DNA of 64,000 bases from Candidatus Tisiphia endosymbiont of Dioctria linearis. Its GTDB lineage: Bacteria; Pseudomonadota; Alphaproteobacteria; Rickettsiales; Rickettsiaceae. The position numbers and the translations under genes were made by a program. The stretch is from assembly GCF_964026545.1 (NCBI RefSeq), contig NZ_OZ032156.1, positions 1,054,001 to 1,118,000 of the forward strand. The letters are read 5' to 3'. The notes beneath the pieces are model-generated. The model was not told the DNA's origin, made no database searches, and was given only the letters and a program-made list of their open reading frames with translations. This document shows, one piece after another, positions 31,817-42,567 of the stretch (positions are counted from its first letter, which is position 1; every line of letters starts with the position of its first letter).

Positions 31817-32245
31817 TTAAGCAACAACTTTTTTCTTATTTATTTTTTTAGTGTTTACTTGAAGTTTTTCTTTAATTCTAGCTGCTTTACCACTTAGGTT
31901 TCTTAGGTAATAGAGTTTAGCACGACGTACTACACCATATTTTACAACTTCAATTGCATGTACCATCGGTGAGAAAATCATAAATCGTCTCTCTACGCCT
32001 TCACCATGACTGACCTTACGAACTACGCAAGAAGAGGCAACTCCACTATTTCTTCTAGCAATTACCACGCCTTCATATACTTGCAGCCTCTCTAGTAATT
32101 TTTCCTTACCATCTTTCTCAACTGTTCGGTCAATTATCTTTACAGTAACCTTTACAGTATCTCCCGCCTTAAAATCAGGAATTTTTTTATTTTCGGTTAG
32201 TTTTGCAATTTGCTGTTGTTCAAATTGCTCAATAATATTCATCAC
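31817..32245 (-). CDS. rplS: 50S ribosomal protein L19
   Basis: Protein at the interface of the ribosomal subunits. Conserved sequence [28 protein letters not shown] and [13 protein letters not shown] is present, and the typical [20 protein letters not shown] lies near the C-terminus. The 142 residues include a slightly long Lys-rich tail ([10 protein letters not shown]). It is read directly after trmD with a one-base gap, the conserved trmD-rplS order. Confidence 0.97.
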   Translation of the reverse strand: MMNIIEQFEQQQIAKLTENKKIPDFKAGDTVKVTVKIIDRTVEKDGKEKLLERLQVYEGVVIARRNSGVASSCVVRKVSHGEGVERRFMIFSPMVHAIEVVKYGVVRRAKLYYLRNLSGKAARIKEKLQVNTKKINKKKVVA

Positions 32246-32246
32246 T

Positions 32247-32957
32247 TTAAACTCCTATAAAATTTAATAAATCTGGTCTACGTTTTTTAGTAATCTCCAT
32301 AGACTGATTACTTTTCCAATCTCTAATTAACTGATGATTACCAGACAACAAAACACTTGGAACTTCTCTGTTTTTCCATTTTACTGGTCTCGTATATAAA
32401 GGGCATTCAAGCAATCCAGCAAACTCACCACTTTTCTCAAAAGACTCTGATTGCAATGTATCTTGATTTGCTAATACATTCGGAAGTAATCTAATCAAGC
32501 AATCAAGAATAGCCAGAGCTGCCACCTCGCCACCAGATAGAATATAATCCCCTATACTAATTTCTCTAACATTATACTCTTCAATTATACGTTCGTCAAT
32601 CCCTTCAAATCGCCCACATAAAATTATTATTTGTTTTTCTTGTATAATTTGATGAGCAATATTTTGGTTAAATAATTTTCCTCTTGGTGATGGGTAATAT
32701 ATTGGGGTATTAGGGCTTGAAGACAAAACATTATCTAAACAGCTACCAAGTACATCCGGACGCATTATTAGCCCGCTACCACCACCATAAGCCTCATCGT
32801 CAACATTTTTATGCTTAGTTAACCCGAAATCTTTTATATTAACCACATTATAAGACCAAATATCTTTTTTTAAGGCTTGCCCTGCAAGGGAATATTGTAA
32901 AGACCCAGGAAACATCTCTGGAAATATGGTTAATATTGAGGCATGTAATGAAGACAT
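32247..32957 (-). CDS. trmD: tRNA (guanine-N1)-methyltransferase
   Basis: SPOUT-fold enzyme forming m1G37 in tRNA, needed for frame maintenance. Conserved motifs are [10 protein letters not shown] (N-terminus), [16 protein letters not shown], and the knot region [13 protein letters not shown] with [13 protein letters not shown] chose the Met at 32957 ([18 protein letters not shown]), giving the normal length of about 236 residues; the open frame continues upstream without family similarity. It is the first gene of trmD-rplS, with tRNA-Pro upstream on the other strand. Confidence 0.95.
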   Translation of the reverse strand: MSSLHASILTIFPEMFPGSLQYSLAGQALKKDIWSYNVVNIKDFGLTKHKNVDDEAYGGGSGLIMRPDVLGSCLDNVLSSSPNTPIYYPSPRGKLFNQNIAHQIIQEKQIIILCGRFEGIDERIIEEYNVREISIGDYILSGGEVAALAILDCLIRLLPNVLANQDTLQSESFEKSGEFAGLLECPLYTRPVKWKNREVPSVLLSGNHQLIRDWKSNQSMEITKKRRPDLLNFIGV

Positions 32958-33073
32958 TTTATAAATATGCTGAATTTTTAAAACAAAAAAATTGATTTGG
33001 CTTGTATTATAGTCTATATAATTAGACAATATCAATCTACTTAGTACTAAGTGTTTAATTTTTATCATTTATT

Positions 33074-33150
<77 letters not shown>

Positions 33151-33186
33151 TATATAATGGACTTACTGTATTCGATTTTTTTGCTG

Positions 33187-34020
33187 TTATATATTATTTT
33201 TTTCTTGCATTATCGGGTAGGATAATTCTATTAGTCCATTATTAGTTCCCACTGTAGTATTAAATCCACAATCTACATAGTGTATTTCACCAGTAACTCC
33301 GGATGCTAAGCTACTTAGCAAGTATAAGGCAGACCCTGCAACATCACCAGGAGAAATATTTCTGCGTAACGGTGACGTAGCCTCGTGAAAAGCTAACATA
33401 GTTTTGAAATCATTAATACCGCTAGATGCCAGAGTTTTCATAGGACCAGCTGATAGGGCATTTACTCGGATGTTATTTGACCCCATATCAGTTGCAAGAT
33501 ATTTTACACTAGATTCTAATGCAGCTTTAACAGGTCCCATTACATTATAATTACGAACCACCTTCTGGGAGCCATAATAAGTTAGGGTAAGGATACTACC
33601 ACCATCTTTCATCAAAGGTTCTGCACGTTTTGCCATGGCAACTAGAGAATAGCATGATATATTCATACTATTAAGAAAATTAGGCAGTGTGGTATCTATA
33701 TACCTACCTTTTAATTCATTCCGATCAGAGAAAGCGATAGAATGAACTAAGAAATCAAGTTTACCCCATTTTTGTTCAATAGTCTTAAACAAATTATCAA
33801 GCGACTCTTCACTTGTCACATCACATGGCACAACAAAATTACAACCAATTTGTTCAGCAAGGGGCATAACTCGTTTTTCAAGCACTTCACCTTGATATGT
33901 GAAGGCTAAGTCTGCACCATGCTCTTTGGTCATTTGAGCGATAGCCCAAGATATTGACAAATTATTAGCGACGCCTGTAATTAGTCCTTTTTTACCATCA
34001 AGTAAACCCACAATTTGCAT
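33187..34020 (-). CDS. fabI: Enoyl-[acyl-carrier-protein] reductase (NADH)
   Basis: Last step of fatty-acid elongation, reducing trans-2-enoyl-ACP. This SDR protein begins [20 protein letters not shown], has the [14 protein letters not shown] segment and the active-site pattern Y-x6-K read from [26 protein letters not shown] sequence, followed by [19 protein letters not shown] chose the Met at 34020; codons upstream to 34065 lack similarity. About 278 residues, normal. It is divergent from lnt. Confidence 0.95.
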   Translation of the reverse strand: MQIVGLLDGKKGLITGVANNLSISWAIAQMTKEHGADLAFTYQGEVLEKRVMPLAEQIGCNFVVPCDVTSEESLDNLFKTIEQKWGKLDFLVHSIAFSDRNELKGRYIDTTLPNFLNSMNISCYSLVAMAKRAEPLMKDGGSILTLTYYGSQKVVRNYNVMGPVKAALESSVKYLATDMGSNNIRVNALSAGPMKTLASSGINDFKTMLAFHEATSPLRRNISPGDVAGSALYLLSSLASGVTGEIHYVDCGFNTTVGTNNGLIELSYPIMQEKNNI

Positions 34021-34105
34021 ATATTCTCCATACTTTATAATTAGACCTTGCTCAAACAATAGCATTATGTATATTTTTGTAAATAACTTTCAAAATATAG
34101 CACTA

Positions 34106-35611
34106 ATGTTTTTATCCAAAATATTTATACTTATTTCAGGTATGGTTAGCGGTTTAGTTTTTGCTCCAACTTTCTTCGTACCTGGGTTATTTTTCTTGGC
34201 ACTACTATGTTATCAAGTACAAATTGCTAATAGTTGGCAAGAAGCCTCTATATTAGGCTTTATATTTGGTTTTGGGCATTTTTTAGTCAATATGTACTGG
34301 ATTAGTATAGGGGTCACTGTTTATATTGATGAATTTTGGTGGGCGATACCATTGGCGTTATTTGGTTTACCAGTTATTCTTGCTTGTTTCATCGCTATAA
34401 CCTGCGGTTTAGGATTTTTAGCGAAGAATAATAATTTATATCAGTTTATATTTTGCCTTTATTGGGTATTTTTTGAATGGGTAAGATCATGGATATTTAC
34501 CGGATTGCCGTGGAATTTACTTGGATACGCTTTTTCATTTTCCGATACTCTCATCCAGTCTTCTAGTATTATAGGAATATATGGTTTAAGTTTTATTGTA
34601 ATATATATATCAACTAGTTTTTATCACCTATTTACTAAACAATATAATCTATTAAAAATATTATTAGTGAATTCATTAATAATATTTTCTCTAATAACTT
34701 CCTACGGTTTATTAATGCTACATAACAATCCTAGCGATTTCTCAAATATAAAAGTTCGATTAGTTCAGCCAACTATTCCACAAATTGCTAAATGGGACGT
34801 TGAAGAATTTTGGAAAAATTTAAATCTTCATATTGCATTGTCTGAAAAACCAGGTGACGTAGATCTAATTATATGGTCGGAAGCTGCTATGGTAGTACCA
34901 TATGACTATAAACCAATCAAAATGAAAATATTAAAGATGCTAGAAAATAAAAAGGCAATTTTAATTACTGGTGGTATAACAAATAATGGTAAACAGGGAG
35001 ATGATTTTGAAATTTATACAAGTTTATACGCTTTAACAAAAGAAGGGGATAAATTATTTGAATATCATAAATCTCATTTAGTGCCATTTGGTGAGTATAT
35101 GCCTCTTAAATGGATATTACCATTGAAGAAATTAACCCCTGGGTTATTAGATTATACTGAAGGAAGCAAACAATTGGTTAGTATTGACCAACCTGCTATA
35201 ACCATAAAACCTCTGATTTGTTATGAAGCAATCTTTCCAAATCTCGTTCAAACGAGTAATAAACTTTCAGATGTGATTATTAACGTCACTAATGATACAT
35301 GGTATGGAAACTCCTCTGGTCCATACCAACATTTACAAATTAGTCGTATGCGTAGTATAGAAAACGGTCTTCCTATGCTTAGAACGGCTAATAATGGTAT
35401 ATCGGCTGTAATAGACCCGGTAGGTAGAATTATTCAACAACGAACTCTCAATGAAGTAGGTTATATAGATAGTTTATTACCAAATAAGCTGAAATATGAA
35501 ACTTTATACTCCCAATATGGCGATATATGTGCTTTATTAGCAATAATATTTATCCTAATTAGCTACATTTTAATAAAGAATCTTATCAATAAATGTCAAT
35601 TTAGGAGGTAA
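34106..35611 (+). CDS. lnt: Apolipoprotein N-acyltransferase
   Basis: Inner-membrane enzyme that adds the third acyl chain to lipoproteins such as BamD. The N-terminal half has several membrane segments (start [20 protein letters not shown]). The C-terminal half is a nitrilase-like domain with the Glu-Lys-Cys triad in [25 protein letters not shown] and [11 protein letters not shown] chose the ATG at 34106, since the first 13 codons of the longer frame overlap the fabI upstream region. It overlaps the convergent methyltransferase gene by 16 bases. Confidence 0.93.
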   Translation: MFLSKIFILISGMVSGLVFAPTFFVPGLFFLALLCYQVQIANSWQEASILGFIFGFGHFLVNMYWISIGVTVYIDEFWWAIPLALFGLPVILACFIAITCGLGFLAKNNNLYQFIFCLYWVFFEWVRSWIFTGLPWNLLGYAFSFSDTLIQSSSIIGIYGLSFIVIYISTSFYHLFTKQYNLLKILLVNSLIIFSLITSYGLLMLHNNPSDFSNIKVRLVQPTIPQIAKWDVEEFWKNLNLHIALSEKPGDVDLIIWSEAAMVVPYDYKPIKMKILKMLENKKAILITGGITNNGKQGDDFEIYTSLYALTKEGDKLFEYHKSHLVPFGEYMPLKWILPLKKLTPGLLDYTEGSKQLVSIDQPAITIKPLICYEAIFPNLVQTSNKLSDVIINVTNDTWYGNSSGPYQHLQISRMRSIENGLPMLRTANNGISAVIDPVGRIIQQRTLNEVGYIDSLLPNKLKYETLYSQYGDICALLAIIFILISYILIKNLINKCQFRR

Positions 35612-36351
35612 CAAGTTTTTATGCTATTCTTAGTCGGAGAGGCAATGAAACTAATTATATTAATTTGCTCGGTGAAAGTCGACGTAGTATTACTTAGAAT
35701 AGAAAGCATTTGCTTCGATATTAGGTTGTGAGGGTTTTGCAATAATGCCCCAGATTCTCCTATATTCTTTAGCTCTCTAATGAAATCTAAAGGACTGTTA
35801 TAGCTCAACTGAATATTTTCATAATCAACGATAATCTCTGTAAATCCTGCTTGTTGTAACAAAGGTGTGACGTGATCAAAATGTATAAAAGGGGAAACAT
35901 GTTGGAAGTGAGGGCGATTTGTTGCTATTTCAGCTTCGATAAATTTCATTCGTAGTTCCTTTAGGCTGTTACCACCGATAAAATTAGCAATAAATAGACC
36001 ATCTGGTTTTAAAATACGTTTTATTTGTGACAGAAAATTTTGTACATCATTGATCCAATGTAAACCTAAGGAAAAAGTTACTAGATCAAAACTAGCTGTT
36101 TCAAGAGGTAAATTTTCTTCATCAAGTAGCAATTTTGGATTATGCTCAAAGGATTGTAACATAGTATTAGATGCATTAGTCACTACAATTATAGCATAGT
36201 TATAGTTCTGCACTAATAGTTTTGTTAATTGACCAGTACGCCCTCCTAAATCTAGAATATTGAGAAATTTTTTATCAATAATACTCAAACGTTCAATAAT
36301 ATCTTCTGCTGCATGTTGAAAAAACCAACATTTAGCGATATTATGAATCAC
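35596..36351 (-). CDS. SAM-dependent methyltransferase (BioC/NDUFAF5-like)
   Basis: A class I methyltransferase of 251 residues from a GTG at 36351. The SAM motif is [17 protein letters not shown], and the later [20 protein letters not shown] is typical of the BioC/NDUFAF5 group (malonyl-ACP methylation or respiratory complex I assembly). The frame continues upstream of the GTG as FDRDKLKFNREK, which matches the conserved FDR start of this group, but contains no ATG, GTG or TTG before a stop at 36402. The true start may be ATT at 36393, with AGG just upstream. Confidence 0.82.
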   Translation of the reverse strand: MIHNIAKCWFFQHAAEDIIERLSIIDKKFLNILDLGGRTGQLTKLLVQNYNYAIIVVTNASNTMLQSFEHNPKLLLDEENLPLETASFDLVTFSLGLHWINDVQNFLSQIKRILKPDGLFIANFIGGNSLKELRMKFIEAEIATNRPHFQHVSPFIHFDHVTPLLQQAGFTEIIVDYENIQLSYNSPLDFIRELKNIGESGALLQNPHNLISKQMLSILSNTTSTFTEQINIISFIASPTKNSIKTCYLLN

Positions 36352-36412
36352 TTTTTCACGGTTAAATTTTAACTTATCACGATCAAATATAATTATTACC
36401 TAAAATTTTAAT

Positions 36413-37108
36413 CTAGCTAGCTTTTGGTAGTGCTACCATAATACCACTCTTATATTTCCTAATATTACTTACAAATGAAGGGCTTCGTTTATTTGTTGGG
36501 GTCGTTGTAGCTATATTATTAGGGTAATTCCCACTATACATATTAACAGAATTTTTATACAAGTCCATATTGTTAGCAATCTTGATAACATCTTGCTTAT
36601 ATTTATAGCCAAGATCATGAGTAGCTGAATGGTAATAGGCGATGGCTTTGTGCCAACTACCTAACTGATCATATTTAGCTTTGAGGAATTTAGCACCATA
36701 AGCAACGTTTTGCTCAGGATCAAAAGCTTGATTTAAGGAGTTAAACGCCTTTAAATGGTGTTTTAGGTTAATTTGCATGCATCCTACATCAATATTTTCT
36801 TTACCTTGAATAATTTGTTTTCTTACAAAGAATATCGCTTCTCTTTTAGTGTTAAAATGATACCCTTTCCCCTCAACATTGACAGTCCAAGGCCAAACCA
36901 CCATGATTTTATGTTCAGTATGTTTTTTGCCAGATTCTTTTAAAGATATTGAGTATAGGGTGTCAGGAGGAATTTGGTGTGTTTTTTCGAAGTAAGGAAA
37001 CATCTTTGAACATTTATGTGATTCAGCAATTTCCGCATCCATATTAGCATATGAATATAAAGGAAAAAGGCAAAACAAATATAGGGCTAATATAAACCTA
37101 ATGGACAT
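36413..37108 (-). CDS. Lytic transglycosylase, SLT domain
   Basis: A 231-residue exported peptidoglycan-cleaving enzyme. The signal peptide is FILALYLFCLFPLYSYANM. The SLT fold follows with the catalytic Glu in LYSISLKESGKKH, then INVGCMQINLKHH-type sequence (here DVGCMQINLKHH), and VAYGAKFLKAKYDQLGSWHKAIAYYHS. Such small SLT proteins act in wall turnover or in opening the wall for secretion systems (VirB1-like). No secretion genes are nearby. Confidence 0.88.
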   Translation of the reverse strand: MSIRFILALYLFCLFPLYSYANMDAEIAESHKCSKMFPYFEKTHQIPPDTLYSISLKESGKKHTEHKIMVVWPWTVNVEGKGYHFNTKREAIFFVRKQIIQGKENIDVGCMQINLKHHLKAFNSLNQAFDPEQNVAYGAKFLKAKYDQLGSWHKAIAYYHSATHDLGYKYKQDVIKIANNMDLYKNSVNMYSGNYPNNIATTTPTNKRSPSFVSNIRKYKSGIMVALPKAS

Positions 37109-37332
37109 AGTGTTATAAATACGTAATTTTACTTTGTCTTTGTAGCATATTAAAAATCTTTCTACAAGACAAGTTATGCTTCGGTTTTTAATGTTATATA
37201 CTAAAATGACTTAAGAAATTGGCACCTGCATTAGTTTCTTATACTATTCTATTAGATTTGAATGATGAACACTTATAGTTTACATCTATGCCGTTTACAG
37301 TAACCTATGGTATAGCAATAAACAACACTGTA

Positions 37333-38475
37333 TTAAAAGCCGTCAACACTTTTCGAAATAGTGCTATACAAGCCGTCTTCTCTCTTAATTATATCATATT
37401 CTCTTTGGGCTATTGAATCGATAAAGTGAATATTACCTGATATACCAATATATGGAGCTGTACTATTTAAAGATGCTAAAAATCGTTCTTCCGTAAAGTT
37501 AGTATATATATATTTTGATGTTATTTTTCCCAAATCATAAGCCACAGCGTGCATGAAAGATAAATGATTAATGCCTATATTTTTAGCTCTCTCTATTATA
37601 TTACTATTTACAATATTTAATGAACCAGTGAAGATAATATCCACCGGTTCAGAATAATCAATATTTATTCTGTTATCACCTATTATAATTGCTTTTTTAT
37701 CTAAATTATGCTTATGAATACTATCAAAAAGCAAATTTAGATTTTCACCATCATCCGACAGATAAATTACAGGTTTAGTTTCTGTATCCTCCATTTCATT
37801 TAAATTATCAACACTATTTGAGACAGTTAACACTGCTTTTTCTATTGATTCTGGTATATTAGCATAAAATTCACTCCGCACTAAGGTAGAATTTTTCTGA
37901 ATTAATATATTTTGAATAAGTTGATTTGTTGTTTGTGCATGACGCCCTGAAGGTAGCAGGGCGATAAAATTTTTATAATCATTATCTGCAAAGTAATTAA
38001 TTATTTTTGTAAGCTGCTTTGACGGAGCATGCCCAAATACAAAAAGTTTCTGGTCTGCCAATACAGGATTATTAGACATGGTAATTATAAAAATGTTATG
38101 CGTTTTAGCTTTATTGGCAATTAGAGAAGTAAGGTTTGAATATAATGGTCCTAGAATAATTTTTGTTTTACGAGCTAATATTTTATCCATTGCAGCAAGT
38201 ACCTGCTGCTCATTAGAGCCATCATAAGAAGTGACATGGACATAAGTTTTTAAACCATCTTCTAGACCCATTTTAATTAATTGGTTATATTGTCTACCTA
38301 ATGTAGAATTTTCTCCCGTTAGAGGCATTAAAATTGCCACTTCTAGAGTTTCTTGCACAACTTCTTTCGTTGTAGGAGTAACAATAGCCTCTTTATTAGA
38401 TTGGCAAGAAAATAAAGAGACAAGACATATAAATGATAAGGTGATATTTAAAAATTTTTGCTTTATACTGCTCAT
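37333..38475 (-). CDS. Penicillin-binding protein activator (LpoA-like) lipoprotein
   Basis: A 380-residue periplasmic-binding-fold lipoprotein. The signal ends in the lipobox VSLFSC. The family signature VAILMPLTGENSTLGRQYNQ lies after a short linker and is followed by KIILGPLYSNLTS, consistent with the LpoA/COG3107 type I receptor fold. In enterobacteria LpoA activates PBP1A; the alphaproteobacterial role is inferred. It is divergent from rsmI, the same neighbourhood as lpoA-rsmI in many proteobacteria, which supports the call. Confidence 0.85.
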   Translation of the reverse strand: MSSIKQKFLNITLSFICLVSLFSCQSNKEAIVTPTTKEVVQETLEVAILMPLTGENSTLGRQYNQLIKMGLEDGLKTYVHVTSYDGSNEQQVLAAMDKILARKTKIILGPLYSNLTSLIANKAKTHNIFIITMSNNPVLADQKLFVFGHAPSKQLTKIINYFADNDYKNFIALLPSGRHAQTTNQLIQNILIQKNSTLVRSEFYANIPESIEKAVLTVSNSVDNLNEMEDTETKPVIYLSDDGENLNLLFDSIHKHNLDKKAIIIGDNRINIDYSEPVDIIFTGSLNIVNSNIIERAKNIGINHLSFMHAVAYDLGKITSKYIYTNFTEERFLASLNSTAPYIGISGNIHFIDSIAQREYDIIKREDGLYSTISKSVDGF

Positions 38476-38524
38476 AATACTTACTTTATCTTAATTAGAG
38501 ATAATTGGCAATTGGGGTTAAATC

Positions 38525-39380
38525 ATGATCTTTAAACCAGGACTATATATTGTTTCAACACCTATTGGTAACTTAGATGATATAACATTTCGGGCTTTAG
38601 AAGCACTAAAAAACTCTACAGTAATACTGTGCGAGGATACCAGAATATCAAAAAAATTACTAGTAAAACATAATATAAAGACCAAGTTACAAGTATATAA
38701 TGATCATAGTGATAATCAGTCAAGAGAGATTATCTGCAAGCTCATTGATAATGGAGAAATAGTCAGCCTAATATCTGATGCTGGAACACCGTTAATTTCT
38801 GACCCTGGTTATAAACTAGTTAGGCAGTTGAGAAAACTTAATTATCACATAGATGTTATACCTGGCGTTTCTGCATTAACCACCGCTATACCCATTTCTG
38901 GATTACCGTCAGATCGTTTTTTATTTGCTGGATTCTTACCAAAGACCATTGAAGGTAAAAAGAAGATTTTCACAGAATTAGCTAGCATAAAAGCAACTTT
39001 GATTTTTTTTGACACTGCTAGCAGAATAGAGCAATCGTTACATACGGCTCTTGCTATTTTGGGCAATAGAGAAATATGTATAGCACGTGAACTTACTAAA
39101 TTGCACCAAGAAGTAAAGTCAGGATTAATAGAAAACGTTATTAAATTTCTATAAACAGAATATTATTAAAGGAGAAATAGTATTGCTAATTTCCGGTGTT
39201 TCTGAAGAGGCTAATGCCGCTAATCTAGCAGATGACTTAGAAAAATTTATACATTTGTACTTATCTAAAGGATGGAGTGCCAAAAGTATTACAGATACGG
39301 CTAATGAAAATTTCGGCAAAAGCTACAGTAAGAAAGAAATATATGCTATAGTTAACAGGCTCAAGAGTTCGAGTGATTAA
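38525..39380 (+). pseudogene. rsmI: 16S rRNA (cytidine-2'-O)-methyltransferase, frameshifted
   Basis: RsmI methylates C1402 of 16S rRNA. The first 209 codons are typical (VSTPIGNLDDITFRALEAL, LISDAGTPLISDPGYK) but stop at 39154 after ENVIKFL. The missing C-terminal domain continues in another frame from about 39153: KQNIIKGEIVLLISG, then EEANAANLADDLEKF and the final SKKEIYAIVNRLKSS. Removing one base near 39149 would restore one reading frame of about 285 codons, the normal length. The gene is probably a recent pseudogene, or has a sequencing error at this point. Confidence 0.85.
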
Positions 39381-39567
39381 TTATAGTTAACCCGTTAAGG
39401 TTCTAGCCACCTTTTTAGCTTTTATTATTGAATTTATAATCAATCCAAGAAACATATTTTGAGAGTGTTCACTTAAAGATAGATATAAATACTTTCTCTC
39501 ATTATAGCTAATCCGATTAGTATTTATCCATACCCCTATGGCTTTTAAGTGCTATGCGTAAGGTGAA

Positions 39568-39837
39568 TTAGTTAATAAAAATCTGGGGATGTTTAGATGC
39601 TATTTTTAATAAAGATATAGCTGATCCCCTAGGTTTACGCCGCCCTTGCTCCCATTCTTGTAATGTTCTAACATTAATCCCCATTAAAACAGCAAAATCT
39701 ACTTGAGATAGTTGTAAGTACTTTCTAATATTCACTATATCATCTTTTGTTTCTATTTTCTGTACATTACCCTTTCCTGTCTTTATCTCTTGAATGGATT
39801 GTAAAATTTTTGTTCCGATATCTCGTCTTATTTTCAT
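39568..39837 (-). CDS. HigA-like antitoxin, XRE helix-turn-helix
   Basis: An 89-residue DNA-binding protein. The C-terminal half is a HTH_XRE domain (LQLSQVDFAVLMGINVRTLQEWEQGRRKPRG), the pattern of HigA/RelB-type antitoxins encoded after a HigB/RelE toxin. Its ATG overlaps the last codon of a decayed toxin gene immediately upstream. Without an intact toxin partner it is an orphan antitoxin and could still repress its own promoter. Confidence 0.88.
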   Translation of the reverse strand: MKIRRDIGTKILQSIQEIKTGKGNVQKIETKDDIVNIRKYLQLSQVDFAVLMGINVRTLQEWEQGRRKPRGSAISLLKIASKHPQIFIN

Positions 39838-40056
39838 AATCCTAACTCCTCTTTTATTTTCTTTAAAATAGCAGCTGGAATGTTTTCAGCCTCGTTCTTT
39901 AGCCATCCATCTTATTTTCCTAAGTCTTCCACTGCCAGGAATAATATCTTCTGATTTAGGGTATAAGGCTAAATGCCATTGAAAGTCTGCGTAATCATCA
40001 TCAGTTAAATATGAACTTAACAATTTATTAAACAAATGAGATTCTATATATTCCAT
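39834..40056 (-). pseudogene. HigB/RelE-type toxin remnant
   Basis: From ATG at 40056 the frame reads MEYIESHLFNKLLSSYL, then IIPGSGRLRKIRWMAKERG, the conserved first half of HigB, and stops. The C-terminal end KNEAENIPAAILKKIKEELG follows at once in another frame and overlaps the antitoxin start as ATGA. About 30 middle residues are missing. The similar sequence around GCTAAAGAACGAGG suggests deletion between short repeats. Confidence 0.8.
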
Positions 40057-40068
40057 ATCAATATTATT

Positions 40069-40195
40069 ACGTCATTGACGTATAAAGTCAAATATTATTT
40101 TAAACTAACATTGATCAAAACATTCATTACATGGTCTTGCAATGACGTCTGTGAATTTGGTGTAATGTTGCCCTGGTTAGCTATATAATTCATGT
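40069..40195. repeat. Degenerate composite palindromic repeat
   Basis: The gap before nuoN contains acgtcattgacg, cattacatggtcttgcaatgacgtctg and the outer arm ctggttagctata (about 40172-40184). It is one decayed copy lacking a clear left outer arm. Confidence 0.6.
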
Positions 40196-40288
40196 AAAAT
40201 TAAATATTTTTTACTATTATACTTAGTGCTAGTGATCTTATAGTATATATTAACTATTTATATTATACTAAATCCAAAAACTTAAAAT

Positions 40289-41692
40289 ATGATAAGCCCA
40301 ATTTTAACACAATTTATAATTATTTTGCCTGAGATAATGCTGACCTTACTGGCTTTGCTTACTCAATTATCTGCTGTATTATTTATCAAAAAAACTAGAA
40401 TCATCACTAATATTACGATATTATTATCGATTGTACTTTTTATTGCTTGCGTTCAGGGTGAGGCAGTATCTTTTAGTAATTCCTTTGCTACTAATAGCTT
40501 TACTGGTGTTTGTAAATCTTGTGTTTTACTTTTTTCGGTGATGACCATGATAATTTATAATGATTATTGTAAAATCACTAATGAAAAATTTAAGACAGAG
40601 TTTATAACCTTAATGCTACTTTCGACTGTTGGTATTTTTATTACTATATCGGCTCGTAATTTCCTACTATTATTTGTGGCTATGGAATTGCAAGCACTAG
40701 CAGCGTATGTACTAGCCGGTTTTAGTTTACACAATATTAAATCATCAGAAGGGGCATTAAAATATTTTATTCTAGGTAGTTTGATTAGTTGTTTGACATT
40801 ATTCGGGATGTCTTTTATTTACGGATTTGGTGGTAGTTTAGATTATAATAATATTCTATGCAAATTGAATCAATCAGCCCAACCTAATATTGGTTTAATA
40901 ATTGGCTTAGTACTTTTTTTAAGTGGTATTTTCTTTAAATTATCTAGTGCTCCTTTGCATATTTGGACGCCAGATGTATATGAAGGGTCACCAATTCCTT
41001 CAGTTAGCTATTTTGCTGCTGCCACAAAATTTGGCAATGTAGTGGTATTATTAAATATAATGATGATGGTAGTTGGTGATTATAAACAAATTTCAGTTGA
41101 TTTAATAAAGATAACGGCAATTTTGTCGATGTTGGTTGGGGCAGGTGGGGCTATTAGACAAACCTCCCTCAAAAGGCTAATGGGCTATAGCACTATTCTA
41201 AATATTGGATATGTTCTGATGGGGATTGCTTTGCATAGTGAGCAAGGTAATAATGCTGCATTAGTGTATATGCTTATTTATGCCGCTTCTGTTACAGGCT
41301 TTTTTGCCTGTCTGATTGCTCTGCTGGGGGAAAAAGCGGATACGGCAAATTTTGATGATATTAAAGGTCTGGCGAATAGTCGTAAGGCTTTAGCTGCTGA
41401 GATTACGATTATCATGTTCTCGATGATTGGCATTCCCCCACTGGCGGGATTTTTTGGTAAATATTTCATTTTTTATCAGGCTATTGTAGAGGAGCAATTT
41501 ACTATAGCATTTGTAGCTATTGGTAGCAGTATTATAGCAGCTTATTATTACCTCAAAATAGTTAGGTCTATGTACTTTTTTGAGGTAAGTGAAAGTTTGC
41601 AGCCGGAGTTAATACCAACATATCAAGGCTTAAGGTTTGTCAGTTGCCTTGTTATAGGATTTCTGTTAATTTTTTCTTTCTTTATGAGTTAA
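40289..41692 (+). CDS. nuoN: NADH-quinone oxidoreductase subunit N
   Basis: Antiporter-like membrane subunit of respiratory complex I that takes part in proton pumping. The 467 residues form about 14 membrane segments. Conserved sequence includes LQALAAYVLAGF (key Glu just before, in AMELQALA), GALKYFILGS, SAPLHIWTPDVYEGSP and GIPPLAGFFGKYFIF. No other nuo gene is adjacent, which is usual in Rickettsia where nuo genes are scattered. A glycosyltransferase gene follows after eight bases. Confidence 0.96.
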   Translation: MISPILTQFIIILPEIMLTLLALLTQLSAVLFIKKTRIITNITILLSIVLFIACVQGEAVSFSNSFATNSFTGVCKSCVLLFSVMTMIIYNDYCKITNEKFKTEFITLMLLSTVGIFITISARNFLLLFVAMELQALAAYVLAGFSLHNIKSSEGALKYFILGSLISCLTLFGMSFIYGFGGSLDYNNILCKLNQSAQPNIGLIIGLVLFLSGIFFKLSSAPLHIWTPDVYEGSPIPSVSYFAAATKFGNVVVLLNIMMMVVGDYKQISVDLIKITAILSMLVGAGGAIRQTSLKRLMGYSTILNIGYVLMGIALHSEQGNNAALVYMLIYAASVTGFFACLIALLGEKADTANFDDIKGLANSRKALAAEITIIMFSMIGIPPLAGFFGKYFIFYQAIVEEQFTIAFVAIGSSIIAAYYYLKIVRSMYFFEVSESLQPELIPTYQGLRFVSCLVIGFLLIFSFFMS

Positions 41693-41700
41693 AGGGTAAT

Positions 41701-42525
41701 ATGCTTAAGATTTCAGCCTTTATTATTACAAAAAACGAATCTGCTAGAGTGGCAAGAGTTATCAACAGTGTTAAGGGCATTGTCGAGGAGCTTATTGTTG
41801 TTGATAGTGGTAGCACTGATAATACAGTACAAATTGCTAGAAATTTAGGTGCCAAAGTGATTTTTAACGAATGGGGTGGTTATGTTAAACAAAAAACTTT
41901 TGGTGAGAGTTTATGTCAGAATGATTGGATATTAAATATTGATGCTGATGAAGAGCTGTCAAAAGAATTACAGGATGAAATAGAATTTATATTTGCTTCA
42001 AATATTCAAGATAATTATTTAGCTTATCGTACTAAAAATGTTATATTGCACCGTAACGATCATAAAGTTCGTCGCTTTGCTCCTTATCATAAATTCATCA
42101 GATTATATAACCGTAAATATAGTAGTTTTTCTAATAATATGAGTACTACTACTCATGATTCGGTGTTATTTAACCCAGATATTAACCCACAAGACAAAAT
42201 CTATGAGTTAAATGGTATAATTTATCATAGGTCTGGCATGTCAATTGAGCAAATGGTAGCTAAGGCAAATTTTTATTCTTCCGAGCAGGCAGAAGATTTC
42301 GTCAAACTAGGTAGGAATCCATCAAAAATAAGAATTGCTACAGAAATTATTTTTTATTTTCTAAAATCATTCTTTATAAGGCGATATTGGGTATTTGGTT
42401 TTGATGGTTTTGTTGACTCTATGATTCTTGCTTTTGGACGGTTTATAAGGCTTGCTAAAGCAAGAGAGATTTTAAATAATAAAAAACATGATAAAAACCA
42501 AGAAAACATGGAATTATTAAAATAA
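41701..42525 (+). CDS. Glycosyltransferase family 2 (KdtX/WaaE-like)
   Basis: A 274-residue GT-A fold glycosyltransferase starting MLKISAFIITKNESARVARV. The nucleotide-sugar region EELIVVDSGSTDNTV and the metal-binding NIDADEEL motif are conserved. The overall pattern matches LPS core beta-glycosyltransferases of the KdtX/WaaE type that extend the inner core. I start at ATG 41701, preceded by aaagggtaat; an in-frame ATG at 41644 would overlap nuoN. A C-terminal hydrophobic stretch may touch the membrane. Confidence 0.88.
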   Translation: MLKISAFIITKNESARVARVINSVKGIVEELIVVDSGSTDNTVQIARNLGAKVIFNEWGGYVKQKTFGESLCQNDWILNIDADEELSKELQDEIEFIFASNIQDNYLAYRTKNVILHRNDHKVRRFAPYHKFIRLYNRKYSSFSNNMSTTTHDSVLFNPDINPQDKIYELNGIIYHRSGMSIEQMVAKANFYSSEQAEDFVKLGRNPSKIRIATEIIFYFLKSFFIRRYWVFGFDGFVDSMILAFGRFIRLAKAREILNNKKHDKNQENMELLK

Positions 42526-42567
42526 GTGCTTGCATAAGGTGAAATTTTATTATATAGTGCCAGCAAC

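Noticed and set aside
31630..31827. Minus-strand 65-codon frame after rplS
   Set aside because: It is made of palindromic repeat sequence and has no ribosome-binding site or family similarity.
39183..39380. A 65-codon frame as a separate small protein
   Set aside because: It is the C-terminal domain of rsmI displaced by a frameshift; similarity extends upstream of its first possible start codon.
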